This document shows, piece by piece, positions 56,265-64,000 of a DNA stretch of 64,000 nt. The position numbers were made by a program, and so were the translations under genes. The stretch spans positions 3,240,501-3,304,500 of the forward strand of contig NZ_CP031555.1 of the NCBI RefSeq assembly GCF_003403095.1, read 5' to 3'. A model generated the notes under the pieces. That model was not told the DNA's origin. It made no database searches and saw only the letters and a list, made by a program, of their open reading frames with translations. How positions within the stretch are numbered: position 1 is the first letter of the stretch; each line of letters begins with the position of its first letter. Origin of the DNA: Thalassospira indica (lineage in GTDB: Bacteria; Pseudomonadota; Alphaproteobacteria; Rhodospirillales; Thalassospiraceae).

Positions 56265-57815
56265 CTATTGCGGCTGTGCCGGCGGCAGATAAATGCGCGC
56301 CAAAAGCCCGCCTTTCTGCGATTCTTCAAGGTATATTTCACCACCATGCGCCCGGACGGCTGTGCGTGCGATTGCCATCCCAAGACCAATACCGCCGGTA
56401 TCACGATTGCGTGACGCTTCAATCCTGAAGAACGGCTCAAACACCTGTTCGCGTTGTTCGACCGGTATCCCAGGCCCATCATCGGCAATTTCGATCCAAA
56501 GCCCCCCGTCATCGGCATCGCGCACCGCAACCTCGACCGTATCGCCGAAGTTAAGGGCATTGGACACCAGATTGCCAAAGGCGCGTTTGATCGAAAGCGG
56601 CCGGCACGGATAAACCCGGGTATCTACCTCGCCAATATATCTGATTGGTCGTCCGGTTTCTGCCAGATCCTCGACCGCGGATTCAACAAGGGCGGTCAGA
56701 TCGATTTTGCGGGTTTCCTCATTCGCGGTTTCTTCGCGGGCGAAGGTCATCGCCGCTTCGACCATCTGTTCCATTTCATCAAGGGTTTCGATGATACGCG
56801 CACGGTTTTCCGGATCATCGACAAATTCGGCGCGCAGACGCAGCGATGTGATCGGTGTGCGCAGATCATGCGAAATGGCGGCCAGCATCCTTGTGCGGTC
56901 CTCGACAAAGCGTTTGAGGCGCGCAGTCATCCGGTTAAAGGCCCTTGTGGCGCGTCTGATTTCAATCGGACCGGTTTCAGACACCGGTTCGGGATAGTCC
57001 CCCCGCCCGACACGATCGGCCGCCCTTGTCAAAACGTCCCACGACCGCGAAATCCGGCGCGCCAGGAAGAAGGCGATCACGGCAATGACAAGCCCGGATG
57101 CCAAAACACGCAAAAGGTTGTCGAACACAAACCAAGGTGGCGAAACGACCCCGCCGATCATGGCTTCCAGCCAGACATCGGGCTCTGTGCCGGTTGGCTC
57201 CCCGTCCGGACCAAGGATCCTGATCGGCACAACAAGGCGCATCACCGGCGAAGTATCGCAATCAAACCGGTCAAGGTAGCGCAACGACCAGGGTGCGCGG
57301 CGATCATCATCACGGTGATCATCGCGATCATGATGGTCATCGTCGTGGCCGGATCGATCCATGCGGTCACGTTCCAGAAACGCATCCTTTTCACGCCGGA
57401 GTGTTTTGCGTTCGCTCCAGCATTCATCCTCAGACAGGATTTCAACCCGCGCCGGGACCCCGGTTTCAAGGTCGAGTGCCTCGTTTAAACGCTGGGTCAG
57501 CGTGTCCGAGGTAAATCCGTCACCGGAAACCACATCAGTTTCCGGCACCAGCCGCAGGCGGTTCTGTGGTGATTGCGCCACGCGCAACACATCGGCCCAG
57601 TTATCACGCGGCGTTGTCGTCAGAATGCGCGAAATCGCCGCCACCCGTGAAAGGGCATAGCCGCGTCGCTCAGACGCCACCGCATCCCGGCGTTCTTCGG
57701 CCAACATGACACCAAGAACGATGTGGGTCAGGATGATCGCGCCCAACAGCAAACAGACAAGCTGCGCGGTCAGACTTTGCGGCCAAAGACGTTTGATCAG
57801 GCGGCGCTTGGTCAT
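56265..57815 (-). CDS. Two-component sensor histidine kinase with His/Asp-rich periplasmic loop
   Basis: Inner-membrane kinase of 516 residues: first helix near residues 18-40, periplasmic sensor to about 225, second helix near 230-250, HAMP, then kinase. H-box ISHDLRTPITSLRLRAEF, N-box NLVSNALNFGD, G-box IADDGPGIPVEQREQVFEPFFR. The periplasmic part holds a dense His/Asp/Arg patch (HDDDHHDRDDHRDDDRR, about residues 155-171), suggesting divalent-metal binding. The ATG overlaps the response-regulator stop as ATGA. Confidence 0.92.
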   Translation of the reverse strand: MTKRRLIKRLWPQSLTAQLVCLLLGAIILTHIVLGVMLAEERRDAVASERRGYALSRVAAISRILTTTPRDNWADVLRVAQSPQNRLRLVPETDVVSGDGFTSDTLTQRLNEALDLETGVPARVEILSEDECWSERKTLRREKDAFLERDRMDRSGHDDDHHDRDDHRDDDRRAPWSLRYLDRFDCDTSPVMRLVVPIRILGPDGEPTGTEPDVWLEAMIGGVVSPPWFVFDNLLRVLASGLVIAVIAFFLARRISRSWDVLTRAADRVGRGDYPEPVSETGPIEIRRATRAFNRMTARLKRFVEDRTRMLAAISHDLRTPITSLRLRAEFVDDPENRARIIETLDEMEQMVEAAMTFAREETANEETRKIDLTALVESAVEDLAETGRPIRYIGEVDTRVYPCRPLSIKRAFGNLVSNALNFGDTVEVAVRDADDGGLWIEIADDGPGIPVEQREQVFEPFFRIEASRNRDTGGIGLGMAIARTAVRAHGGEIYLEESQKGGLLARIYLPPAQPQ

Positions 57816-58537
57816 TTTTCGGTCACCTCGCAGGTGAACATGTATCCCCCGCCCCAGACGGTCTTGATCAGGGTCGGGTTCTTGGCATCCACCTCAATCT
57901 TCTTGCGCAGGCGGCTAACCTGATTGTCGATACTGCGATCAAACGGGATGGCTTCGCGCCCCTTGGTCAGGTCAAGCAACTGATCGCGGTTAAGTACCAT
58001 ATTGGGATGTTCGACAAAGGCACAAAGCAAGCCATATTCCCCGGCACTGAGCGGTACAACCACATCATTGGCATCGCGCAGCTCATGGCGGGTACGATCC
58101 AGCACCCAGCGATCAAAATGCACCTGCCCGCCCGGAAGCGGTCCCTTGCGTCCGACCGGAAGACTTTGCGCACGCCGCATCACGGCCTTGATCCGCGCCA
58201 GCAACTCGCGCGGATTAAACGGCTTGGCCAGATAATCATCTGCGCCCATTTCAAGGCCGATGATCCGATCGGTTTCCTCGCCAAGGGCGGTCAGCATGAC
58301 AACCGGCACATCATAGTTTTCGCGCAGCCATCGACATAAACTCAGCCCGTCCTCGCCGGGCATCATCAGATCCAGCACGATCAGATCGGGTGCGATGTTG
58401 TCAGTCATCAGTTTGCGCAACTCGCGCCCGTCGGACGCCAATGTGACGCGATATTCATGCTGGCGCAGATACCGCCCCAGAAGGTCACGGATATCACGAT
58501 GGTCATCGACAACAAGAATGTGGGGCTGGTCGCTCAT
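57812..58537 (-). CDS. OmpR-family response regulator
   Basis: 241 residues: receiver domain with acidic pocket (ILVVDDHRD), phosphoacceptor Asp in DLIVLDLMMPGEDG, Lys in GADDYLAKPFNPRELLARI, and a winged-helix DNA-binding domain (ALCAFVEHPNMVLNRDQLLDLTKGREA...VDNQVSRLRKKIE-type region, ending TVWGGGYMF). The ATG at 58537 follows AGGA at six bases. Upstream gene of the pair. Confidence 0.95.
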   Translation of the reverse strand: MSDQPHILVVDDHRDIRDLLGRYLRQHEYRVTLASDGRELRKLMTDNIAPDLIVLDLMMPGEDGLSLCRWLRENYDVPVVMLTALGEETDRIIGLEMGADDYLAKPFNPRELLARIKAVMRRAQSLPVGRKGPLPGGQVHFDRWVLDRTRHELRDANDVVVPLSAGEYGLLCAFVEHPNMVLNRDQLLDLTKGREAIPFDRSIDNQVSRLRKKIEVDAKNPTLIKTVWGGGYMFTCEVTEK

Positions 58538-58747
58538 ATGCGGTCCTGAAATCAAAGTCGTTTGGTAAGCCTAACCTACCGCCTCGACCGGTATCGCAGA
58601 AACGGCAATTTGTATCAGATTGTCGCAAAACGGCCTTTTGGCACAGCTTGCGACCATTTTGCCCGTTCGCCGGGATCATTTCGCGACAATCATAGGCGAT
58701 AACGGCCCTCAACACATTGATCCCCCACAAACCTGATGAGGTTCCCG

Positions 58748-59398
58748 ATGAAACGCAAAACCATTCTTAAACTTGCTGCCGCCCTGATTGCCACCACCAT
58801 GATCGCAACCCCGTTTGCAGCGGCTTATGCGTCGCCTGGCGAACGTGACCATAAAGGCGAATATATGCGGGGTGAACACGGTGACTTCGGCGAACATGGC
58901 AAGTATCACAAAGGCGGCATGTTCCATGGCGAAGGCCGCACACGCGCCGTGCCATTGACCACCGATGAGGCCCGCACGCTGGTAGATGCGATGCTTTTGA
59001 AAATGGGTAAATCCAACCTCAAGACCGGTGATGCCAAGACCTCCGAACAGGCTGGCAAGATTGATGTTGTCTTGCTGAATGCCAGTGGTGATGTGGTCGA
59101 GGTTTTGAAATTTGATGAAAAAACCGGCCGTATGGATCGCGGTACCCGCCATGATCTGCGCAAACTGATCGGCAAACCGAACAAAGACAAGGCGGCACGT
59201 TTTGATCGCAAATTCACCGCTGATCAGATGACGCTTCTGGCCAATGCGATGGTGATCCGGTTTGGCAATGGTGAGCTTAAACTGGGTGACATCGCCGAAA
59301 CCCCGCGTGGTACCTATACCGCCACCGTCACCAATCAGGCCGGCGACATTGTGCGTGAAATGGAACTGAGCAGCGTGACCGGTCGCCCGATCAGCTGA
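58748..59398 (+). CDS. Exported His-rich protein, possible target of the adjacent two-component system
   Basis: 216 residues with signal peptide (MKRKTILKLAAALIATTMIATPFAAAYA). The mature N-terminus is His/Gly rich (ERDHKGEYMRGEHGDFGEHGKYHKGGMFHGEG). Two homologous repeats follow, TTDEARTLVDAMLLKMGKSNLKTGDA and TADQMTLLANAMVIRFGNGELKLGDI, each leading to a beta-pair (VVLLNASGDVVEVLKFDEKTGRM and TATVTNQAGDIVREMELSSVTGR) reminiscent of PepSY-like folds. Divergent from the response regulator. A metal-binding periplasmic role is inferred. Confidence 0.75.
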   Translation: MKRKTILKLAAALIATTMIATPFAAAYASPGERDHKGEYMRGEHGDFGEHGKYHKGGMFHGEGRTRAVPLTTDEARTLVDAMLLKMGKSNLKTGDAKTSEQAGKIDVVLLNASGDVVEVLKFDEKTGRMDRGTRHDLRKLIGKPNKDKAARFDRKFTADQMTLLANAMVIRFGNGELKLGDIAETPRGTYTATVTNQAGDIVREMELSSVTGRPIS

Positions 59399-59471
59399 TC
59401 GGTCCGTCAAAACCGAACCTTCCCCGGTCCGGGGACTTCCCCCATCCCAACCGATACCCCGGACCCGCCTG

Positions 59472-59500
59472 CGCCCCCAAGGCTCCCCTTGGGGGCGTTT
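59472..59500 (+). terminator. Terminator of the His-rich protein gene
   Basis: Perfect 11-bp stem CGCCCCCAAGG / CCTTGGGGGCG followed by TTTTGCGTTTTT. Confidence 0.9.
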
Positions 59501-59610
59501 TGCGTTTTTGGGTTTAACTTCATCGGCTTGTCACGCAATTAGGTTTGACGGCTTCGTGTAATCCAAGCATTGTTACGCGCTTCTATAATCCGCCCCATGA
59601 AAGAAGCACC

Positions 59611-60063
59611 ATGACGACCAACGCCCCAAAACCCGCCCCCAGAACAGCCACCCTCGATGATATCCCCGCATTAACAACCCTTTGGCAGGAAACCGGGCTT
59701 TACCGCCCGTATAACCCGCCAGAATGGGATGTGCGCTTTGCGCTTGAAAGCAAGGAAGCCACCCTTTTCGTCTGGGAAGATAACAGCGATAACATTATTG
59801 GGTCTGTCATGGCGGGTCATGACGGGCATCGCGGCTGGGTCTATTATATGGCCGTAACACCAAGTTTGCAGAAATCAGGACTGGGTCGTCGCCTGATGGA
59901 GGTCGGGGAAAACTGGCTGCGCGATCAGGGTGTTTGGCGCATGCAGTTGATGGTGCGTGCGGACAACCATGCGATGCAGGATTTCTATCGCCATCTTGGC
60001 TATCGCGCCTGTGACGTCACGGTGATGCAAAAAGACATCAACACCCCGCCTGCCGACCGATAG
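59611..60063 (+). CDS. GNAT-family N-acetyltransferase
   Basis: 150 residues. Acetyl-CoA binding motif in MAVTPSLQKSGLGRRLMEVGENWLRDQG, then a C-terminal strand pair with NHAMQDFYRHLGYRACDVTVMQKDI. ATG at 59611 is chosen because the frame upstream has no family similarity; only a weak AAAGAAG lies before it. YpeA-like in length; substrate unknown. Confidence 0.87.
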   Translation: MTTNAPKPAPRTATLDDIPALTTLWQETGLYRPYNPPEWDVRFALESKEATLFVWEDNSDNIIGSVMAGHDGHRGWVYYMAVTPSLQKSGLGRRLMEVGENWLRDQGVWRMQLMVRADNHAMQDFYRHLGYRACDVTVMQKDINTPPADR

Positions 60064-60079
60064 CCCCGTCGCGGTTGCA

Positions 60080-61867
60080 TTACATGGCATCGGCGATGGT
60101 CGATGCCGCGTTTTGCTCTGTCGGGGCTGGTTTTTGCTGATTTTTAATTGCGATTGTTGCGTGGGCAATCCGGCGTGCGCGCTCATACAGGCGGTTGATG
60201 CGTTCGACCATCGCGACTTCAATCCGGTAACGACGAATATCAAGATCGCGCGGGCCGATTTCGTCACTAACCTTGCGCAATGTCGTATCAAGTTTGGTGG
60301 TGAACTCCGCCTTGCGACCCAGCACACGATTGGCGGCCTCCAGATCCTCGGCCGAAAAGGCGGTCATCGCCTGTTTCAGGCAATCTTCGGCGATCTCGTA
60401 AAGCTCTGCCATTTTCTGGCGGTTTTCGTCTGATGGCATGTGGCGAATATCAAGCCATTCGCCGACCAGCTTGACCATTTCCTCACTGATCAGATCACCG
60501 ATGGCTTCAAGATGGTTGCTGACGGCAAGCTCGTTCTGCATACGGTTGAGGTCCGCTGCCAGCAGTCCCGCACGCGGCAGTTTTGCGGCAAACAGCGCAA
60601 TCGCGTCTTGCAGGCTATCGACCCCGTCATCGAGTTCGCCAAGCTTTTTAAGCTTTGGTCGTGTCGGGTTGCGCAGGTTTTCGCGCCCTCGCCGCACGAC
60701 ATCAATCACCACATCGCCCATATGGACAACCTCGTTGCGCAGCAGGCTTAGTGCTGCGGCAGGTGCGACGCTGAGTTCGTGAATAACGTATTTTGGTTCC
60801 GGGCTGAGACGTGGTTCGGTGTCGATTTCGGCCGGAACCAGTTTTTCGATCAGGCGCGCTATTGCGGGCACAAACCCGATCATCAGGATGACATTGACGA
60901 CATTGAAGATGGTGTGCGCATTGGCAATTTCGCGCGCGATGTCTGTTGTCTCGGGTGTGCGTCCGGTGGTGATGAATTCGACAAGCCTTACCAGTTGGTC
61001 AATAAACGGCAACCAGATCAAAACACCGACCACATTAAATAACACATGGCCAAGGGCGGTGCGAAATGCATCACGGTTCTTGCCAATCGTCACCAGCAAC
61101 GCGGTGACACAGGTGCCGATATTGGCCCCGAAAATAAGCGCGATACCGCTATCAAGCGGCACCAATCCCTGCCCGGCCAGAACAATGACAATCCCCATCG
61201 TCGCCGCACTTGATTGCACCAGCGCAGTGAACGCCGCCGCCACCAGCATGGCGAGAAACGGATTGCGCATCTGGCCCATCACATCGATGAACGGGCCATA
61301 GGTTCGAAGCGGTTCCATGGCGTCACTCATCATGCCCATGCCAAAGAACAGCATGCCCATACCCAGCACCGCCTTGCCGATCAGGGTAAACCGCTTGCGA
61401 TCGGCCAGCATCGTCATGGCAAAGCCGATGGCAATAAAAAGTGGCGCAATGGCATCAATCTGAAAGGCGATGATTTGCGCGGTCAGGGTACTGCCGACAT
61501 TGGCGCCCATGATCACGGCAATCGATTGGGCAAACGGCATCAGTCCGGCCGACACAAAGCCAACCACCAGCACAGTCGTAACACTTGATGACTGCACCAG
61601 CCCGGTAATAACCGCACCCGAAACTGCGGCCCAGATACGATTGCGGGTCATGCCAGACAAAACACGACGCAATCTGGACCCGGCAAGGGTTTTAAGCGCG
61701 CCTGCAAGATGATCCATCCCGTATAAAAACAGGGCCAACCCGCCAACCAGACCGATCGCCATCGACCAGGTGTCAAGCGATGGCGCGTTGTCCGCCGCCC
61801 AGGCCGCCGAGTTGGCCAGAAGGAGCAAGACCGCGCTTGCAAGAATGGATTTCAGGAATGTCGGCAT
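60080..61867 (-). CDS. Na/Pi cotransporter family protein with PhoU-like domain
   Basis: 595 residues. N-terminal signal or first helix, then two Na_Pi_cotrans repeats with the QSSS-type motifs GLVQSSSVTTVLVVGFV and ALVQSSAATMGIVIVLA, and GANVGSTLTAQ / GANIGTCVTALL. The cytoplasmic C-terminus (from about residue 375) is helical and PhoU-like. Transports phosphate, probably with Na. The ATG at 61867 is preferred for its signal-like helix; an ATG at 61909 would add 14 residues. Confidence 0.9.
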   Translation of the reverse strand: MPTFLKSILASAVLLLLANSAAWAADNAPSLDTWSMAIGLVGGLALFLYGMDHLAGALKTLAGSRLRRVLSGMTRNRIWAAVSGAVITGLVQSSSVTTVLVVGFVSAGLMPFAQSIAVIMGANVGSTLTAQIIAFQIDAIAPLFIAIGFAMTMLADRKRFTLIGKAVLGMGMLFFGMGMMSDAMEPLRTYGPFIDVMGQMRNPFLAMLVAAAFTALVQSSAATMGIVIVLAGQGLVPLDSGIALIFGANIGTCVTALLVTIGKNRDAFRTALGHVLFNVVGVLIWLPFIDQLVRLVEFITTGRTPETTDIAREIANAHTIFNVVNVILMIGFVPAIARLIEKLVPAEIDTEPRLSPEPKYVIHELSVAPAAALSLLRNEVVHMGDVVIDVVRRGRENLRNPTRPKLKKLGELDDGVDSLQDAIALFAAKLPRAGLLAADLNRMQNELAVSNHLEAIGDLISEEMVKLVGEWLDIRHMPSDENRQKMAELYEIAEDCLKQAMTAFSAEDLEAANRVLGRKAEFTTKLDTTLRKVSDEIGPRDLDIRRYRIEVAMVERINRLYERARRIAHATIAIKNQQKPAPTEQNAASTIADAM

Positions 61868-62052
61868 TGGGCACCGGTCGAGGTAATCGGTTGAAAACAA
61901 ACCGACCATAGCGCAGTTTGGGGACCAAACCCAATTGGATGTTTAGCCCCTTGCCAAACTGTTGGGTGGCAGACATTCCCCTGACCTACCCATTGCCGCG
62001 CCCGACAAACGAGCCGACGTTCAGGCCTGACAGTTCGCGGGCAATCCTTGGC

Positions 62053-63597
62053 TTATTCGGCGGCAACCGATTTATGGTCTGGCTTTTCCTGTGCCAAACG
62101 TTCGCGCAGGACCGCAATCTGATCCCCCGACAAGCGCAGGCCAAGCTTGGAACGACGCCAGATCAGGTCATCGATATCGCGCACCCACTCCTGATCGATC
62201 AGATAGCGGACCTCTGCCTCATACAGGTCATGACCGTAACATTTACCAAGATCACCAACAGTTTGGGCATCGCCAATGATCTGTTCGATCCGCGTCCCAT
62301 AGGCGCGCAGCAGGCGTTTGAGCATCACCGCATCCATCCACTCATAACGCGCGGCATAATCAGCAAAGGCCGCCTCATAGGATGCATTGGGGAAATCCCC
62401 GCCCGGCAGCACCGTATTTGCCGTCCATGGGGTGTCCTTGGCTCCCAGTTCCTTTGAGATGATCTGAAGCGCGTGTTCGGCAAGCTTGCGATAGGTGGTG
62501 ATTTTGCCACCAAACACATGCAGTGCCGGTGCCTTGTGATCTTTGGATTCAAGCTTCAGGGTATAATCTCGCGATACCTTGGACGCGTTTGCTTCCGCGC
62601 CCTCACCGGCATAAAGCGGGCGCACCCCGGAATAGGTCCAGACGACATCATCAGACGTGATCGGCTTTTTGAAATAACCGCTGGCAAGCTTGCACAGATA
62701 ATCGATTTCATCCTGATCAATCTTGACCTTGGCCGGATCGCCCTTGAAATCAACATCGGTGGTGCCGATCAGGGTGAAGTCATCCTGATAGGGAATGGCA
62801 AAGACAATGCGGCCATCACCATTCTGGAAGATATAGCAGAAATCATGATCGAACATCTTGGGCACGACAATATGGCTGCCCTTGACCAGACGGATGTTGG
62901 CCTTGGTATCGGATTTAACCACACCGTTTTTTGGATTGATCAGATCGGCACACCACGGACCGGCGGCATTGATCAGCATGCGGCCTGACACCGAACGGTT
63001 TTCGCCGGTTTCCTGATCGCGCAGCGTCACGTTCCAACCATCGCCTGCGCGGTTTGCCCCAACGCATTCAGTGCGGGTCAAAATCTCTGCCCCCATGTCC
63101 TTTGCGTCCATCGCATTGAGGACAACAAGCCGCGCATCATCGACCCAGCAATCGGAATAGACAAAGCCCTTGGTCATTTCGTCACGCAGCGGTGCACCTG
63201 AAACGTGCTTGGCAAATGAAATGCCCTCGGAGGCCGGAAGTTTTTTGCGCCCACCAAGATGGTCATACAGGAACAATCCAAGACGGATCATCCAGGCCGG
63301 ACGCAGATCCTTGCGGTGCGGCAGGACAAAGCGCAGCGGCCAGATGATATGTGGCGCATTATCCAACAGCACTTCACGTTCGGTCAGCGCTTCGCGCACC
63401 AGACGGAACTCGCAATGTTCAAGGTAACGCAACCCGCCATGGATCAGCTTGGTACTGGCCGACGAGGTCGCACTGGCCAGATCATCCTTTTCACACAACA
63501 ATACGTGAAGCCCCCGGCCCGCCGCATCGCGCGCGATCCCGGCACCGTTTATGCCGCCGCCAATAATGATCAGATCATAGTTTGAAGTGCCAGCCAT
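62053..63597 (-). CDS. glpD: Aerobic glycerol-3-phosphate dehydrogenase
   Basis: Membrane-associated FAD enzyme of 514 residues passing electrons from glycerol-3-P to ubiquinone. N-terminal FAD motif YDLIIIGGGINGAGIARDAAGRG, STKLIHGGLRYLEHCEFRLVREAL, FALPHRKDL-type region (VLPHRKDLRPAW), and C-terminal VFGGKITTYRKLAEHAL. Likely regulated by a GlpR repressor through TTCG/CGAA sites upstream. Confidence 0.97.
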   Translation of the reverse strand: MAGTSNYDLIIIGGGINGAGIARDAAGRGLHVLLCEKDDLASATSSASTKLIHGGLRYLEHCEFRLVREALTEREVLLDNAPHIIWPLRFVLPHRKDLRPAWMIRLGLFLYDHLGGRKKLPASEGISFAKHVSGAPLRDEMTKGFVYSDCWVDDARLVVLNAMDAKDMGAEILTRTECVGANRAGDGWNVTLRDQETGENRSVSGRMLINAAGPWCADLINPKNGVVKSDTKANIRLVKGSHIVVPKMFDHDFCYIFQNGDGRIVFAIPYQDDFTLIGTTDVDFKGDPAKVKIDQDEIDYLCKLASGYFKKPITSDDVVWTYSGVRPLYAGEGAEANASKVSRDYTLKLESKDHKAPALHVFGGKITTYRKLAEHALQIISKELGAKDTPWTANTVLPGGDFPNASYEAAFADYAARYEWMDAVMLKRLLRAYGTRIEQIIGDAQTVGDLGKCYGHDLYEAEVRYLIDQEWVRDIDDLIWRRSKLGLRLSGDQIAVLRERLAQEKPDHKSVAAE

Positions 63598-63646
63598 TGG
63601 GGCCTCTCATCACATAAGGAAACTCGTTGATCTTCAAAATAGTTCA

Positions 63647-63656
63647 TTTTCGAAAA
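63647..63656. promoter_or_regulatory. TTTTCGAAAA palindrome upstream of glpD
   Basis: Perfect 10-bp palindrome 50 bases before glpD, followed by another TTTCGAA at 63665. Resembles GlpR/DeoR half-sites. Confidence 0.45.
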
Positions 63657-63768
63657 TTTTCAAGTTTCGAATTGTGACATTTATTCGACACAGCCATGCG
63701 CCGCTTGCACGCACATGCTTCAGTTATGCTTGATAAACCCGAATCAACCACAGGAAAGAAAACGTTCA

Positions 63769-63780
63769 TTCGTGAACGAA
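63769..63780. promoter_or_regulatory. Candidate GlpR operator upstream of glpD
   Basis: TTCGTGAACGAA, i.e. TTCG-N4-CGAA, the spacing of the E. coli GlpR operator, 172 bases before glpD. Confidence 0.5.
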
Positions 63781-63784
63781 AATG

Positions 63785-63812
63785 AAAAACCCCGCCTGAG
63801 GTTCAGACGGGG
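63785..63812 (-). terminator. Terminator of the asparagine synthetase gene
   Basis: Minus-strand stem CCCCGTCTGA / TCAGGCGGGG (one G-U pair) followed by TTTTTC. Confidence 0.85.
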
Positions 63813-63861
63813 ATCAAGTGTGCGCAACACGCAAGATGCCAGAGCAAGATGTAAGAGCCGA

Positions 63862-64000
63862 TTAGGCCAGCCAGCGTTTCTGCCAGTCAGACAGCATGGC
63901 AATCGTCCAAAGCTGATGGCCCCAATTGCGCTTGCCCGACATATGTTCGGACCGAAGCTTTTCGATCTGGCGACGATCCAGACCAAAATCGGTATAAAGC
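63862..64000 (-). CDS. Asparagine synthetase (glutamine-hydrolysing), C-terminal end only
   Basis: The minus strand from the window end reads LYTDFGLDRRQIEKLRSEHM, then SGKRNWGHQLWTIAML, SDWQKRWLA and TAA (63862-63864). The motif HMSGKRNWGHQLW near the terminus is characteristic of AsnB-type synthetases, including those in exopolysaccharide loci. Most of the gene lies to the right of the window. Confidence 0.8.
   Translation of the reverse strand, partial: LYTDFGLDRRQIEKLRSEHMSGKRNWGHQLWTIAMLSDWQKRWLA

Noticed and set aside
63744..63986. 80-codon minus-strand frame at the right end
   Set aside because: It runs through a clear terminator and is out of frame with the asparagine synthetase C-terminus identified there.

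Overview
The window looks like a chromosomal segment of an alphaproteobacterium, most likely a marine Rhodospirillales such as Thalassospira. This is inferred from gene content and order: a gbpR-chvE-gguA-gguB sugar-import cluster beside a sugar-acid dehydratase, groESL behind a perfect CIRCE element, and alphaproteobacterial protein styles throughout. No database search was possible.

Left part (1-18.1 kb). The window opens inside a copper P1B-type ATPase gene whose true start lies upstream. Two copies of a 3,372-bp ISL3-family element of the ISPpu12 type (tnpA, lspA, CDF metal transporter, divergent merR) follow at 2545-5916 and 14718-18089, in opposite orientation. Each has its own perfect 8-bp target duplication (ATAATTTC and AAAATTCT), so they were two independent insertions. 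Between them lie a 3'-truncated PQQ glucose dehydrogenase (gcd), fliN, a PLP-dependent cysteine-metabolism enzyme, hsp20, an Old Yellow Enzyme, groESL and a periplasmic binding-protein-like gene. The second IS cut that last gene 16 codons before its natural stop, and the missing 3' end is still present beyond the IS. The gcd gene ends at an AT-rich boundary, probably the end of a metal-resistance island.

Middle (18.3-46.7 kb). Cell-envelope sugar genes (rfbC and rfbBDA, glmU, glmS), a large unknown lipoprotein and a Gph-type HAD phosphatase are followed by the ChvE-type sugar importer with its LysR regulator and a sugar-acid dehydratase. Small stand-alone genes come next (AAA kinase-like, exported SNase, msrB). 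A six-gene operon then joins an AfuABC-type importer to an MBL hydrolase, a histidine phosphatase and a HAD phosphatase. It faces a DeoR regulator across an intergenic region holding one 12-bp operator-like sequence in both orientations. An AT-rich orphan gene, an EgtC-like amidotransferase and tRNA-Thr(CGT) close the section.

R-body locus (46.9-54.7 kb), the most unusual part. Nine tandem genes carry the RebB/'killing trait' domain of R-bodies, the contractile protein ribbons first known from Caedibacter. Before them lie two unrecognised coupled genes and a sigma factor with an N-terminal low-complexity extension of about 240 residues. A class III nucleotidyl cyclase converges on the cluster. 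Terminator-like hairpins follow the first three reb genes. The fifth reb gene has a slippery A AAT TTT heptamer, a 7-nt spacer and a small GC-rich hairpin. A -1 shift there would add about 87 residues and end in an ATGA overlap with the next gene.

Right part (54.7-64 kb). After the cyclase come an OmpR-type two-component system with a His/Asp-rich sensor, divergent from a His-rich exported protein, then a GNAT acetyltransferase, a Na/Pi cotransporter and glpD with GlpR-like half-sites upstream. The window ends in the 3' end of an asparagine synthetase gene.
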